A stretch of DNA of 64,000 nucleotides. Source: Micromonospora sp. KC213 (GTDB lineage Bacteria > Actinomycetota > Actinomycetes > Mycobacteriales > Micromonosporaceae). Positions 50,098-58,866 of the stretch are shown in pieces (position 1 is the stretch's first letter; every line of letters begins with the position of its first letter). The stretch is from the NCBI RefSeq assembly GCF_004348325.1, contig NZ_SMKF01000006.1, forward strand, positions 22,464 to 86,463, given 5' to 3'. Below the pieces are notes generated by a model. The model did no database searches. It saw only the letters and a list, made by a program, of their open reading frames with translations, and was not told the origin of the DNA. The position numbers and the translations under genes were made by a program.

Positions 50098-50404
50098 GTG
50101 GTACCTCCGGTGTGAGGGAACCGGCCCAACGGGGGTAGGGGCCGGTAGTAGGCGTCCAACTGGGTGAGACCAGTGGGACTCATGGTGAAGATAGACATTG
50201 GCCGCAGCGCTGGGAAGATGCCCCCGTCAGTTTGTTGCAACTTCTTGATGGGAACGCTTTTCACTGTCACAGCTCTGCGCCTTGCCACCCCTTCTGAGCA
50301 GGTTGGATGTGAGTCGCGGCAACAGAAGTGACAGATTTCGATCCGTTTGTGAGTGCTCTCCGTAATCGCCACCCCGGTCGGCTTCCGTACCCGGAAAAAG
50401 ACGA
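50098..50404. other. Upstream region of the InhA-type protease
   Basis: About 300 bases between the protease start and the acs terminator, visibly less GC-rich than the surroundings. On the minus strand TATCTT at about 50195-50190 with TTCCCA 17 bases before it is a weak promoter guess. I see no gene or RNA structure. Confidence 0.35.
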
Positions 50405-50440
50405 CGGTGGGTGGCGGTCCGCGCGGACCGCCACCCACCG
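50405..50440 (-). terminator. Strong terminator after acs
   Basis: A perfect palindrome with 18-base arms (CGGTGGGTGGCGGTCCGC at 50405-50422). On the minus strand it is followed by TCGTCTTTTTCC, a real T-run, so this is a typical intrinsic terminator 15 bases past the acs stop. Confidence 0.85.
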
Positions 50441-50455
50441 GGAGTACGCCTGCCG

Positions 50456-52450
50456 TCAGTCCTCGTCGGACTTGCCGCCACTCATTCCTGAGGAGATCAG
50501 CTCCATCACCGAGGAGTCCTGGAGCGTGGTCACGTCACCGAGCGACCGGTTCTCCGCCACGTCCCGCAGCAGCCGACGCATGATCTTGCCCGAGCGGGTC
50601 TTCGGCAGCTCCGGCACCAGCATGATCTGCCGCGGCTTGGCGATCGGGCCGAGCGTCTTCGCCACGTGGTTGCGTAGCTCCGCGATCAACTGCTCGCCCG
50701 CCGCGCCGGAGGTGTCCGTGGTGCCGCGCGGGATGGCGAAGGCGACGATCGCCTGGCCGGTCGTCGGGTCGGTCGCACCCACCACCGCCGCCTCGGCCAC
50801 CGCCGGGTGCGACACCAGCGCCGACTCCACCTCCGTGGTGGAGATGTTGTGCCCGGACACCAGCATCACGTCGTCGACCCGGCCGAGCAGCCAGATGTGC
50901 CCGTCGTCGTCCTTCTTCGCCCCGTCCCCGGCGAAGTAGACCCAGTCACCCTCGCCGCCCGAGCCGGCACCCGCGCCGAACCGGGACCAGTACGTCTCGA
51001 TGAACCGGTTGTCGTCGCCCCAGATGGTGCGCAGCATCGACGGCCACGGCTCACGCAGCACCAGGTAGCCACCGCCGCCGTTCGGCACCGGCTGACCCTG
51101 GTCGTCCACCACGTCCGCACTGATCCCGGGCAGCGCGGTCATCGCCGAACCCGGCTTGGCGGCGGTGACCCCCGGCAGCGGGGAGATCATGACGGCGCCG
51201 GTCTCGGTCTGCCACCAGGTGTCCACCACCGGCAGCTCACCCCGGCCGACGTGCTGCCGGTACCACATCCACGCCTCCGGGTTGATCGGCTCGCCGACGC
51301 TGCCCAGCAGACGCAGCGACGTCAGGTCGTACCCGGCGGGGATGTCCTCGCCCCACTTCATCATGGTGCGGATCAGCGTCGGTGCGGTGTACAGGATGGT
51401 GACCTTGTACCTGTCGACGATCTCCCAGAACCGGCCCTTGTGCGGGGTGTCCGGGGTGCCCTCGTACATCACCTGCGTGACGCCGTTGGAGAGCGGGCCG
51501 TACACGATGTACGAATGCCCGGTGACCCAGCCGATGTCGGCGGTGCACCAGTACACGTCGCTCTCCGGCTTCAGGTCGAAGACCGCGTGCGCCGTCCAGG
51601 ACGCCTGGGTGAGGTAGCCGCCGGTGGTGTGCAGGATGCCCTTCGGTCGGGCCGTGGTGCCGCTGGTGTACAGGATGAACAGCGGATGCTCGGCGTCGAA
51701 CGCCTCGGCGGTGTGCTCCGGCGAGGCCGCCTCCACCGTCTCGTGCCACCAGCGGTCCTTGGCCGACCAGGCGACCTCCTCACCGGTGCGGCGGACCACC
51801 AGCACGTGTTCCACCGACGGGCACTTCGCCACGGCCTCGTCCACGGTCGGTTTCAACGCCGACGGCTTGCCCCGGCGGTAGCCGCCGTCCGCGGTGATCA
51901 CCACCTTGGCGGTGGCGTCCTGGATCCGGTTGGTCAGCGCGTCGGCGGAGAAGCCGCCGAAGACCACGCTGTGGGTGGCGCCGATCCGGGCGCAGGCCAG
52001 CATCGCCACCGCCGCCTCGGGAATCATCGGCATATAGATCGCCACCCGGTCGCCGGCGGTCACCCCCAGCTCGGTCAGCGCGTTCGCCGCCTGGCAGGTC
52101 AGCCGGTGCAGGTCGGCGTAGGTGAGGGTGCGGGTGTCCCCCGGCTCGCCCTCCCAGTGAATCGCCACCCTGTCGCCCCGGCCAGCCTCCACGTGCCGGT
52201 CCAGACAGTTGTACGCCACATTGAGCCGGCCACCGACGAACCACTTCGCGAACGGCGGGTTCGACCAGTCCAGCGTCTGCTCCCACGGCTGCGCCCAGGT
52301 CAGCCGCCCGGCCTGCTTCTCCCAGAAGGCGAGCCGGTCCGCAGCCGCCTCCGCGTACGCGTCGGCGGTGACGTTGGCCTCCGCGGCGAGTGCGGCCGGC
52401 GGCGGGAACTGGCGCGTCTCGTTGAGCAGGTTGGCCAATGCCTCACTCAT
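50456..52450 (-). CDS. acs: Acetyl-CoA synthetase
   Basis: A 664-residue AMP-forming acetate-CoA ligase. Motifs in order: AMP loop [18 protein letters not shown] near 275, the [16 protein letters not shown] acetate/ATP region near 420, and [18 protein letters not shown]. The C-terminal [15 protein letters not shown] has the catalytic lysine that protein acetyltransferases modify to switch the enzyme off. ATG 52450 is preceded by AAGGAG. It turns free acetate into acetyl-CoA. Start is divergent from the Fic-like gene with 289 bases between, which hold both promoters but no element I can assign. Confidence 0.95.
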   Translation of the reverse strand: MSEALANLLNETRQFPPPAALAAEANVTADAYAEAAADRLAFWEKQAGRLTWAQPWEQTLDWSNPPFAKWFVGGRLNVAYNCLDRHVEAGRGDRVAIHWEGEPGDTRTLTYADLHRLTCQAANALTELGVTAGDRVAIYMPMIPEAAVAMLACARIGATHSVVFGGFSADALTNRIQDATAKVVITADGGYRRGKPSALKPTVDEAVAKCPSVEHVLVVRRTGEEVAWSAKDRWWHETVEAASPEHTAEAFDAEHPLFILYTSGTTARPKGILHTTGGYLTQASWTAHAVFDLKPESDVYWCTADIGWVTGHSYIVYGPLSNGVTQVMYEGTPDTPHKGRFWEIVDRYKVTILYTAPTLIRTMMKWGEDIPAGYDLTSLRLLGSVGEPINPEAWMWYRQHVGRGELPVVDTWWQTETGAVMISPLPGVTAAKPGSAMTALPGISADVVDDQGQPVPNGGGGYLVLREPWPSMLRTIWGDDNRFIETYWSRFGAGAGSGGEGDWVYFAGDGAKKDDDGHIWLLGRVDDVMLVSGHNISTTEVESALVSHPAVAEAAVVGATDPTTGQAIVAFAIPRGTTDTSGAAGEQLIAELRNHVAKTLGPIAKPRQIMLVPELPKTRSGKIMRRLLRDVAENRSLGDVTTLQDSSVMELISSGMSGGKSDED

Positions 52451-52739
52451 GCGGTGACTCCTTCGTCCTGTGACCTGCGTCTCGTACCCGCCCGAGGCTA
52501 GTCGGGAGGCTCGACGCCCGCGACGGCTTGCCCGCCGTCCGCGCCCAGCGGCCCACGCCACGCGCCCGACGGCAACCCGTCACATCAGGGGCCGATTGCG
52601 GCGGGCGGCGGTGTCTCGGGCGCGGGATTGCCTCACTTGCCGTATCCCGTGCCGGCTGCCTCACCGGACGGCGGTGGTGCCGGTCGCGTCGCGGCCGGGC
52701 GGCGGCCGGCAACCTGGGCGCGGTCGCTAGCGTGGCGGG

Positions 52740-53486
52740 GTGACCACCGATCCGCTCGCCCCGCTGCTCGCGCTCGCCGACATCGCCCCCGCCGTCCAGC
52801 GGGCCCGCGAGCGGGTCGACGAGGCGATGCGGCACCGCGCGCTGCGCCGCCACGGCGGCCAGGTCGCGGCCGAGGTCAGCCTCCGGTCCGCGGTGGCCAG
52901 CGCCGCCCTCGAGGGGTACGCCCACGAGCGTGAGGCGGTCCGCGCCGGCACAATCACCGAGCCGGTGCTGCAGGGCGCGCTGCGGATCGCCGGGGTCCTG
53001 CCCGCGCTGACCGAGTTGTGGCCGAAGTCGCCCCGGCAGGCCCTGGCGAAGCTGCACGTGCTCGCCGCCCGCGACGTGGTCGCCGAGGCCGAACTGGGTC
53101 GCCCGGTGACGGACCCGGTGGTGGCCGCACGGCTGAACGGGCTGGCTGAGCTGGTTGCCGGCGGGACGAGCGTTCCGCCGCTGGTGCTGGCCGCCGTCGT
53201 GCACGGCGAGCTGCTCAACCTGCGTCCGTTCGCCGGGCCGTCCGGCGTGGTGGCCCGGGCCGCCGCCCGCCTGGTGCTGATGTCCCGTGGCTTCGACCCG
53301 CGCGGGCTGGTCGCCGTCGACGTGGGCCACCGCGAGCGGGAACCCGAGTACGTGGGAGCGGCGGGCGCGTTCGCCACCGGCACCCCCGACGGGCTGCGCT
53401 CCTGGCTGCGGCACTACATGTCCGCCGTCGAGGTGGGCGCCGACCAGCTCACCGCCATCGGCGACGAGGTGCTCGCGGCGGCCTAG
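52740..53486 (+). CDS. Degenerate Fic-fold protein (Rv3662c-like)
   Basis: A 248-residue helical protein with the layout of Fic proteins. Near residue 58, SAALEG fits the inhibitory helix motif (S/T)xxxE(G/N) of class II Fic enzymes. Near 160 the region HGELLNLRPFAGPSGVVAR lines up with the Fic core HPFxxGNGRxxR, but the His, the Gly-Asn-Gly loop and the first Arg are replaced. AMP transfer is therefore unlikely. Gene neighbours (acs on one side, SerB-like HAD and 6C RNA on the other) parallel Rv3662c in mycobacteria, from memory. GTG 52740 has only a weak ribosome-binding site. Its TAG stop shares CTAG (53483-53486) with the stop of the convergent TetR gene. Confidence 0.72.
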   Translation: MTTDPLAPLLALADIAPAVQRARERVDEAMRHRALRRHGGQVAAEVSLRSAVASAALEGYAHEREAVRAGTITEPVLQGALRIAGVLPALTELWPKSPRQALAKLHVLAARDVVAEAELGRPVTDPVVAARLNGLAELVAGGTSVPPLVLAAVVHGELLNLRPFAGPSGVVARAAARLVLMSRGFDPRGLVAVDVGHREREPEYVGAAGAFATGTPDGLRSWLRHYMSAVEVGADQLTAIGDEVLAAA

Positions 53487-54112
53487 CGTCCGGTCGCTTT
53501 GCCGATCTTGCTCTGCAGGGCGCGCCGGGCGATCGGGCCGAGGTCGTCGACGATCTCGATGAGCACGGCGAGCTGGTCCAGCGCATCGATGGCGCGTTCG
53601 GCCGCGGGCCGATCGACACCGTCGTACAACTCCAGGCCGATGAACGCGGCCGACACCGCGCGGGCGAGCCCGGGAACGTCGGCGACCTCGGCGAACGGCG
53701 ACCCGGCCAACAGCCGGCGCAGGACCGACTCGATCTCGTCCACCCACAGCTGCAGGGACTCGGCGGTGGGGCCGGCGAGCCGCTCGTCGGTCTGTGCGCC
53801 CGCGAGCATCTGGGCCAGCACGGACACGTTGCCCAGCTCGCGTTCCTCCTGGTGCAGGCCACGCCCGACGTCGAGCAGTTCGCGCAGCGACCCGACCCGG
53901 CGCAGCCGGGCCGACCAATGGGTGACCCGTTCGGCCGTGCCCGTCCGGCACGCCGCCGACAGCAGTTCGTCGAGCGTCCCGAAGTGGTAGAAGACCAGCG
54001 CCTGGTTCACGCCGGCGGCGGCGGCGATGGTGCGGGCCGAGACGCCGGCGATGCCGTGCCGGCGGATCGCGGCGAGCGTGCCGTCGAGCAGGCGTCGCTT
54101 GGTGTCGGACAT
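53483..54112 (-). CDS. TetR-family transcriptional regulator
   Basis: A 209-residue repressor with the N-terminal helix-turn-helix (TLAAIRRHGIAGVSARTIAA, then GVNQALVFYHFG) and a helical ligand domain. GGAGG precedes ATG 54112. Its first 105 bases overlap the end of the membrane gene at 54007-55356, so it is translated from the same transcript. It probably controls that operon in response to a lipid-like ligand; the ligand is unknown. Confidence 0.87.
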   Translation of the reverse strand: MSDTKRRLLDGTLAAIRRHGIAGVSARTIAAAAGVNQALVFYHFGTLDELLSAACRTGTAERVTHWSARLRRVGSLRELLDVGRGLHQEERELGNVSVLAQMLAGAQTDERLAGPTAESLQLWVDEIESVLRRLLAGSPFAEVADVPGLARAVSAAFIGLELYDGVDRPAAERAIDALDQLAVLIEIVDDLGPIARRALQSKIGKATGR

Positions 54113-55356
54113 CGCTTTCCTCCCGCCGGGTGTGGCGGTGCGATCATCGCATCCGTCACCAACTGCGCCAGCCATGTCATGCCGGGCAGCCGCAGGGTCC
54201 AACCCACCCAGGCCCAGCCGAGGTTGAGGTGTTCGAGACTGCGCGCGACGGCGGCCACCCCCCGTTCCGTGTGGCCGTCGCCGCCCGTGTATCCGGCCCG
54301 CATCTGCCCCTCCTCGGCCGGCGCGATCGTCAGGTTCACCGGGTCCCGCCGCGCCAGGAACCGCCAGACCCCCACGCACGGTCTGCACCCGGCGTCGAGC
54401 CGCAGCACCGCCGGCGCGCCCGAGGCGTACGGCTGCCAGCGCGGCCACCAGTCGCGTACCGCCCGTCGCCAGTCCCGCCACGCGTCCCCGTGCCGGCGGA
54501 TCAGGTCGTGCTCCTCGTGTGGCCGGGCCACGGCCGCGCTGAAGGCGACGGCGAGGACCGTCGCGGCCACCAGCGCAAGACTGCGGGTGAGAGTCGCGGT
54601 CAGCAGGAGCAGGGCAGCCGCACCGACCTGCATGGGGTTCGCGAGGTACGCGTACGGCCCGGTGCTGACGAGCCGGACGGGCGGGTCCCACGGGTACGGG
54701 GTGCCACCGCCCCGTCCGGCGAACTCGCGTACCGCGGCCAGCGCCGGTGTGGCCACCAGCAGTGCGACCTGGCCCAGCGTCAGGAGAGCGGCCCGGGGCA
54801 GCCCGGTGAGCGGGGTCCACGAGCCATCACCCAGCTCGAAGGCGACCCCGGGCACGAACCACAGCACCAGCGCGGCGAAGACGGCGACTTGGAGCAGCAC
54901 CCGGGCCCGCAGGTGCCGCCCGTCGGCGCTCCACCGGCCGAGCAGCTGCGCGGGAAGCGCGACGGCGAACAGCCCCACGACCTCGCCCACCAGCCAGTGC
55001 GGCCCGAGCACGACGAGCGGGTGCAACGCCGGCATCGCCACCACGTCAAGCCAGAGCAGCAGGCCCAGAGTGACGGGCAGGGGCAGGAACCGGCGCAGCA
55101 GCACCGGCAGCGCGCCCCAGAGCGCCGCCCAGCCCAGCCACAGGTCGACCGGCATCCCCCGGTAGGCCCCGTCCACCGGCGCGAACGCGTACCAGCCCGT
55201 CTGGCGTGCCACCTCGTTCAGCGCGGCGACGCCCAGTGCGGCGGCCACGGCGGCGAGCAGGGCGGCGCCCCGCGCCCGGCGGTCGCGTTCCAGCCGTGCC
55301 GCGGCCAGCACCGCCAGCAGGGGTACTCCCAGGGCGAGCCACCGGGCGGCGGTCAC
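54007..55356 (-). CDS. Membrane methyltransferase-like protein fused to a DCC thiol-oxidoreductase domain
   Basis: A 449-residue protein. Residues 1-255 hold about eight membrane helices. Residues about 215-315 resemble isoprenylcysteine/phospholipid methyltransferases (LVSTGPYAYLANPMQVG, then HEEHDLIRRHGDAWRDW). Residues about 330-415 match the DCC (DUF393) family, with the redox pair CRPC in LDAGCRPCVGVWRFLARRD and later VARSLEHLNLGW. The reading frame runs on 105 bases into the TetR gene, giving a Pro/Ser-rich tail that may not be functional. GTG 55356 overlaps the upstream gene stop. The reaction is not known. Confidence 0.7.
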   Translation of the reverse strand: MTAARWLALGVPLLAVLAAARLERDRRARGAALLAAVAAALGVAALNEVARQTGWYAFAPVDGAYRGMPVDLWLGWAALWGALPVLLRRFLPLPVTLGLLLWLDVVAMPALHPLVVLGPHWLVGEVVGLFAVALPAQLLGRWSADGRHLRARVLLQVAVFAALVLWFVPGVAFELGDGSWTPLTGLPRAALLTLGQVALLVATPALAAVREFAGRGGGTPYPWDPPVRLVSTGPYAYLANPMQVGAAALLLLTATLTRSLALVAATVLAVAFSAAVARPHEEHDLIRRHGDAWRDWRRAVRDWWPRWQPYASGAPAVLRLDAGCRPCVGVWRFLARRDPVNLTIAPAEEGQMRAGYTGGDGHTERGVAAVARSLEHLNLGWAWVGWTLRLPGMTWLAQLVTDAMIAPPHPAGGKRCPTPSDACSTARSPRSAGTASPASRPAPSPPPPA

Positions 55357-56153
55357 CGCAGGACGAGCATGTCGAGCAGGTGCCCCACGCCCTCGTGGAG
55401 CAGACCGTCCTGGAGCGGTCCGAAGTACCAGGAGGGATCCAGGCCGCGCTCGTACGCCACCCGGACCCGCACCTCGGTGTGCTCCCGGTCCACCGCCTGC
55501 CAGGTCACCTCCGCGTGCCGGAAGGTGACCCACCGGCCGGTGATCGCGGTGTCCTCGACGAACCGGAAGCGGACCCGGCCCGGCTCGGCGCCGGTCACCT
55601 CGGTGAGCAGGTGCCCGCCCGGGCCGTGCGAGCTGCCGTGGTAGGCGAACATCCAGCGGTCGCCGGTGGCGAGGCCGTCGCCGCTGACCCGGGTCGGCAC
55701 GGGAACGCCGAGCAGACGCAGCGGCACCGATCGGACCGGCACCGGGCGAGGGCCGGTCGCCAGGCGCTCCTCGACCGCACGGGCGGGGAGCGTCACCACG
55801 CGGACCACCTCGACCGACTGCTCCGGGGCTATCCGAGGGCCGATCCCGCTGCCCTCGAGTCCCGGTACGAGCAGCAGGGGCACGGCGACCAGCGAGTACG
55901 CCCGGGTGGTGTCGCGGCAGGCCAGCCGGATCAGGGCGGTGGTGCCGTGCGCCATGGCGTACACCAGCGGCGCGGACAGGATGACGCAGATCGCGCCCTC
56001 CTGCAGCGCCACCGACGCCAGGAGCAGCGCGATGGTGGTGGCGACGAATACCCGGCCGTGCGTCGTGCGGCCTGGGGTCAGGGCGAGTGCCGCAGCCAGC
56101 AGCACCGGCAGCCCCACGAAGAGCAGGGCACTGTCGGCGCGCCCTTCGGCCAC
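55353..56153 (-). CDS. Membrane protein with SRPBCC-like C-terminal domain
   Basis: A 266-residue protein with about three to four membrane helices in the first 105 residues, then a soluble domain with strands and a long C-terminal helix (SWYFGPLQDGLLHEGVGHLL) like the START/polyketide-cyclase fold that binds hydrophobic ligands. TRVSGDGLATGDRWMFAYHG is a strand-rich part. It lies 9 bases after the HAD gene and overlaps the next gene by four bases. No named family recognised. Confidence 0.65.
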   Translation of the reverse strand: MAEGRADSALLFVGLPVLLAAALALTPGRTTHGRVFVATTIALLLASVALQEGAICVILSAPLVYAMAHGTTALIRLACRDTTRAYSLVAVPLLLVPGLEGSGIGPRIAPEQSVEVVRVVTLPARAVEERLATGPRPVPVRSVPLRLLGVPVPTRVSGDGLATGDRWMFAYHGSSHGPGGHLLTEVTGAEPGRVRFRFVEDTAITGRWVTFRHAEVTWQAVDREHTEVRVRVAYERGLDPSWYFGPLQDGLLHEGVGHLLDMLVLR

Positions 56154-56162
56154 GGTGATGGG

Positions 56163-56987
56163 TCAGGCGGCGGGAGCGGTCCGCATGCGGCGGTGGCGGC
56201 CGTACCAGGCGATGCCGATCGCCACGCCCACCCCCACGCTCAGAGCGGCAGCCGCGACCGGGACGGCGGGGCGCTCGCGCAGCCGGCGGCCGAGCGGGAT
56301 CGGGTGCCGGAACTCCAGCACCGGCCAGGCGTTCTCCGTGGCCAGCCTGCGCAGGGCCCGGTCCGGGTTGACCACGGTGGGATGGCCGACGCACTCCAGC
56401 AGCGGCCGGTCGCTGTACGAATCCGAGTAGGCGAAACAGTCGGCGAGGTGGTAGCCCCGGGCGGTGGCGAGTTCGCTGACCGCCTCGACCTTGCTCGGCC
56501 CGGCGGCGTAGAACTCCACCTCGCCGCTGTATCGGCCGTCCTCGACCGCCATCCGGGTGGCGATCACGTCGGTCACACCGAGCAACTCCCCGATCGGCCG
56601 GACCATCTCCTCGCCGGAGGCGGAGACCAGGACGACGTCGCGTCCGGCGGCCTGGTGCTCCTCGATGAGGGCAGCGGCTTCGGCGTACACGTAGGGGTTG
56701 ATCAGCTCGTGCAGCGTCTCCGCGACGATCTGGCGGACCTGGTCCACCGACCAGCCCTTGCAGAGCGTGGCCAGGTAGTCCCGGGTGCGGGCCATGGTCT
56801 GCTCGTCGGTGCCGCCCAGCCGGAACATCAGCTGCGCGTACGCCGACTTCACCACGTCCCGCCGGGTGATCAGACCGTCCCGGTAGAACGGCCTACCGAA
56901 CGCCAGGGCGCTCGACTTGGCGATGACGGTTTTGTCCAGATCGAAGAAAGCGGCGCTTCGGCCCACGGCGCGCAAGTCTAGTCCCAT
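56163..56987 (-). CDS. HAD-IB phosphatase, SerB-like, membrane-anchored
   Basis: A 274-residue haloacid-dehalogenase hydrolase. Motif I FFDLDKTVIAKSS (nucleophile Asp about residue 16), motif II VSASGEE, and motif III/IV AYSDSYSDRPLLECVG are intact. A C-terminal hydrophobic helix (about 244-263) followed by GRHRRMR suggests membrane attachment. Family members act on phosphoserine or small phospho-alcohols; the substrate here is unknown. ATG 56987 opens the four-gene operon ending in TetR. It is divergent from the 6C RNA, an arrangement recalled from other actinobacteria (Rv3661 and B11 in M. tuberculosis). Confidence 0.88.
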   Translation of the reverse strand: MGLDLRAVGRSAAFFDLDKTVIAKSSALAFGRPFYRDGLITRRDVVKSAYAQLMFRLGGTDEQTMARTRDYLATLCKGWSVDQVRQIVAETLHELINPYVYAEAAALIEEHQAAGRDVVLVSASGEEMVRPIGELLGVTDVIATRMAVEDGRYSGEVEFYAAGPSKVEAVSELATARGYHLADCFAYSDSYSDRPLLECVGHPTVVNPDRALRRLATENAWPVLEFRHPIPLGRRLRERPAVPVAAAALSVGVGVAIGIAWYGRHRRMRTAPAA

Positions 56988-57063
56988 AATCTATCGTCGG
57001 CGGGGTGCCTGGGGCGCGCGGCAGCTCCGGTCCGGCACCGAGGCGCACCCTTCCCTGCTCTGA

Positions 57064-57077
57064 GTGATCACGATCAC
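57064..57077. promoter_or_regulatory. CRP/FNR-type operator between HAD gene and 6C RNA
   Basis: GTGATCACGATCAC fits GTGANNNNNNTCAC, the core bound by actinobacterial CRP, as a near-perfect palindrome. It lies 77 bases before the HAD start and about 100 before the RNA, so it could act on either. Confidence 0.45.
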
Positions 57078-57164
57078 ACTCTTCGGTCACATTTTGGCGA
57101 TGAGTGGGGTCGACACCACTCGACGTGAACAGCGCGCTCGGGCATGCTTGTCATCACGACGAGT

Positions 57165-57300
57165 GCTCATATCTCGGACAGTTGCAGACCCTCGGCGGTT
57201 GCACCCCCCGTAACCGCTGAGCGGTTCGGCTCAAACCCCCCCGGAGCCGAACCTCCCGACGACCCCCGTCTCCCCCCGACGGGGGTCGTCCCTTTCCCGG
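57165..57300 (+). ncRNA. 6C small RNA
   Basis: Three hairpins in a row have C-rich loops. CTCGGCGGTT (57191-57200) pairs with 57212-57221 around a CCCCCC loop. GGTTCGGCTC (57223-57232) pairs with 57244-57253 around CCCCCCC. GACGACCCCCGTC (57258-57270) pairs with 57278-57290 around TCCCCCC. This is the defining layout of 6C RNA, a conserved actinobacterial regulatory RNA that uses its C-loops to pair with G-rich ribosome-binding sites. The third hairpin with CCTTTCCC after it would be the terminator. A weak promoter TCGACG-17-CATGCT (57120-57148) lies ahead. The exact 5' end is a guess. Confidence 0.83.
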
Positions 57301-57319
57301 CTGAGCGTTGCGCCGCAGG

Positions 57320-58591
57320 TCACATGTCGTCTCCGTCCCCGTAGACAGGGCCTTCTGACGGCGTTTCCCCGCCCGGAGGCAGCAGGGAGGCAGCAGAGCC
57401 GTCGAACGCCTCCAGGACGCGCGCCGCGTAGTCGTCCGGGGTGTGGGTGTACCGGTTGAGCGTCGTGGACGCCTGCTCGTGGCCCATGACCCGCTGCACC
57501 AGGTTGATCGGGACGCCGTCGGTGACCAGCCAGGTGGCGTAGGCGTGCCGCAGGTCGTGGAACCTCATCCCGCCAGCGGCCTTGGCCGCAACGCAGGCGA
57601 TGGCTTCCCGCTCCGTGGTGAACTCGGCCGACCACTCGACGCCGTCCTGGTCGGGCCAGACCGCGCGGTACCGGTGCGGGCCGGTGGCCACGACCTGGCC
57701 GAGCAGGCCGGCACGGACCAGCGACGGCAGCCAGACCCGACGGCGGAAGTTCGACCGGCGCAGTGGGCGGCCCACCCGGTCACGGAAGACCAGCGTGCGC
57801 GGGTCCGGGTCGTCGGCGGCGGCGCGCAGCTCGCGGAGCGAGGCCAGGAGGAAGCCTGGCAGCGGAACGGTTCGGACCCCGGCGCGACTCTTCGGGTACG
57901 GGCGCAGCACGATTCCGCCGTGGGTCTCCTCGGCCACCTGGACGACGCGCAGCGATGCCCGGTCGAGGTCGACTGACGACCACGTCAAGCCTGCGCACTC
58001 ACCCCAGCGCAGGCCGGCCCCGGCGGCGGTGCAGACGATCGCCCGGTGTCGGGACGGCACGGCGGGCAGCAGCCGGCCGAGGAAGTCTTCCCGGCTGATC
58101 GTGACCGGCTTGACGTCGCGGGACCGGTCACGCGGCAGCTTCACCCCCTCGGCCGGGTTGGTAGCGATCAGCCGAGCCTGAACAGCCGTCCGGAGGATCA
58201 TCGAGAGGAGCTGATAGCACTTGGCCACTGTGGAAGGTGCGAGGACCCGACCGAGGCCCGCCACCCACTCCTGCACCGACATGAAGTCGACCTTCCCGAG
58301 CGGCCAGTCACCCCACTTCGGCAGGAGGTGCGTGCGGAGCATGGAGACGGTCCGCTCGGTGGTGCGCGCCTCGACGGTCCGGGTGGCGAGCCACTGCTGA
58401 GCGAAGTCGCCGAAGCGGAGACGGCCGGCGTGCGGGTTGACATAGGTGCCCCGGTTCAGGCTCCCCTCGACCTCGGTCAGGTAGGCGCTGGCCTCCCGCT
58501 TCGTGCGGAAGCTCTTGGACTTCTGCCCGCCGGCAGGATCACGCCAGCAGGCGCGGTAGGTGCCGGCCGGAGTCTTGCGGACAAAGCCCAT
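57320..58591 (-). CDS. int: Tyrosine-family site-specific integrase
   Basis: A 423-residue integrase. An arm-binding AP2-like N-terminus (about 1-55, TYRACWRDPAGGQKSKSFRT), a core-binding domain (about 60-160) and the catalytic domain follow. Catalytic residues are Arg in GLRWGECAGLTW, the HxxR box in FHDLRHAYATWL, GHEQAS, and the nucleophile Tyr in LNRYTH near 400. The catalytic domain has a 60-residue insertion (about 295-345, with VATGPHRYRAVWPDQDGVEW) that is also seen in other AICE integrases. Its stop is about 30 bases from the 6C RNA. ATG 58591 overlaps the excisionase stop by one base. Confidence 0.93.
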   Translation of the reverse strand: MGFVRKTPAGTYRACWRDPAGGQKSKSFRTKREASAYLTEVEGSLNRGTYVNPHAGRLRFGDFAQQWLATRTVEARTTERTVSMLRTHLLPKWGDWPLGKVDFMSVQEWVAGLGRVLAPSTVAKCYQLLSMILRTAVQARLIATNPAEGVKLPRDRSRDVKPVTISREDFLGRLLPAVPSRHRAIVCTAAGAGLRWGECAGLTWSSVDLDRASLRVVQVAEETHGGIVLRPYPKSRAGVRTVPLPGFLLASLRELRAAADDPDPRTLVFRDRVGRPLRRSNFRRRVWLPSLVRAGLLGQVVATGPHRYRAVWPDQDGVEWSAEFTTEREAIACVAAKAAGGMRFHDLRHAYATWLVTDGVPINLVQRVMGHEQASTTLNRYTHTPDDYAARVLEAFDGSAASLLPPGGETPSEGPVYGDGDDM

Positions 58592-58866
58592 CAGCGCCTC
58601 CGCCCGTGCTCGGTGCCGGTGGCGGCGGCCGGTTCCTCGGTGACGCCGTCGAGCCAGGCGTGGAACCGGGTACGGGGAATGAGCCAGCGGCCACCCAGGC
58701 GGGTCGCTGGAATCGTGCCGTCCCGGACAAGGGCGTACGTGCTGCCCAGCGAGATGCCCAGCAGCTTGGAGACCTCCCGGACGGTGTAGGTGACCGGCCC
58801 GACGACGGTTGCCCCGGTGCGCGGGACGAGCCGGACGACGGGACTCGGGCGGACGGTGGTGCTCAT
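58591..58866 (-). CDS. xis: Excisionase-like helix-turn-helix DNA-binding protein
   Basis: A 91-residue protein with a MerR/excisionase-type winged helix: VREVSKLLGISLGSTYALVR followed by GTIPATRLGGRWLIPR. ATG 58866 overlaps the rep stop by four bases and its stop overlaps int. In AICEs this protein helps the integrase cut the element out. Confidence 0.88.
   Translation of the reverse strand: MSTTVRPSPVVRLVPRTGATVVGPVTYTVREVSKLLGISLGSTYALVRDGTIPATRLGGRWLIPRTRFHAWLDGVTEEPAAATGTEHGRRR

Noticed and set aside
46957..50115. Open frame of 1052 codons on the plus strand opposite the InhA-type protease
   Set aside because: Repetitive Val/Leu/Gly/Arg composition, no ribosome-binding site, and the opposite strand carries an M6 protease with its full zinc motif.
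57100..57320. tRNA gene as AICE attachment site
   Set aside because: No cloverleaf on either strand; the hairpins here have C6-C7 loops and fit 6C RNA instead.
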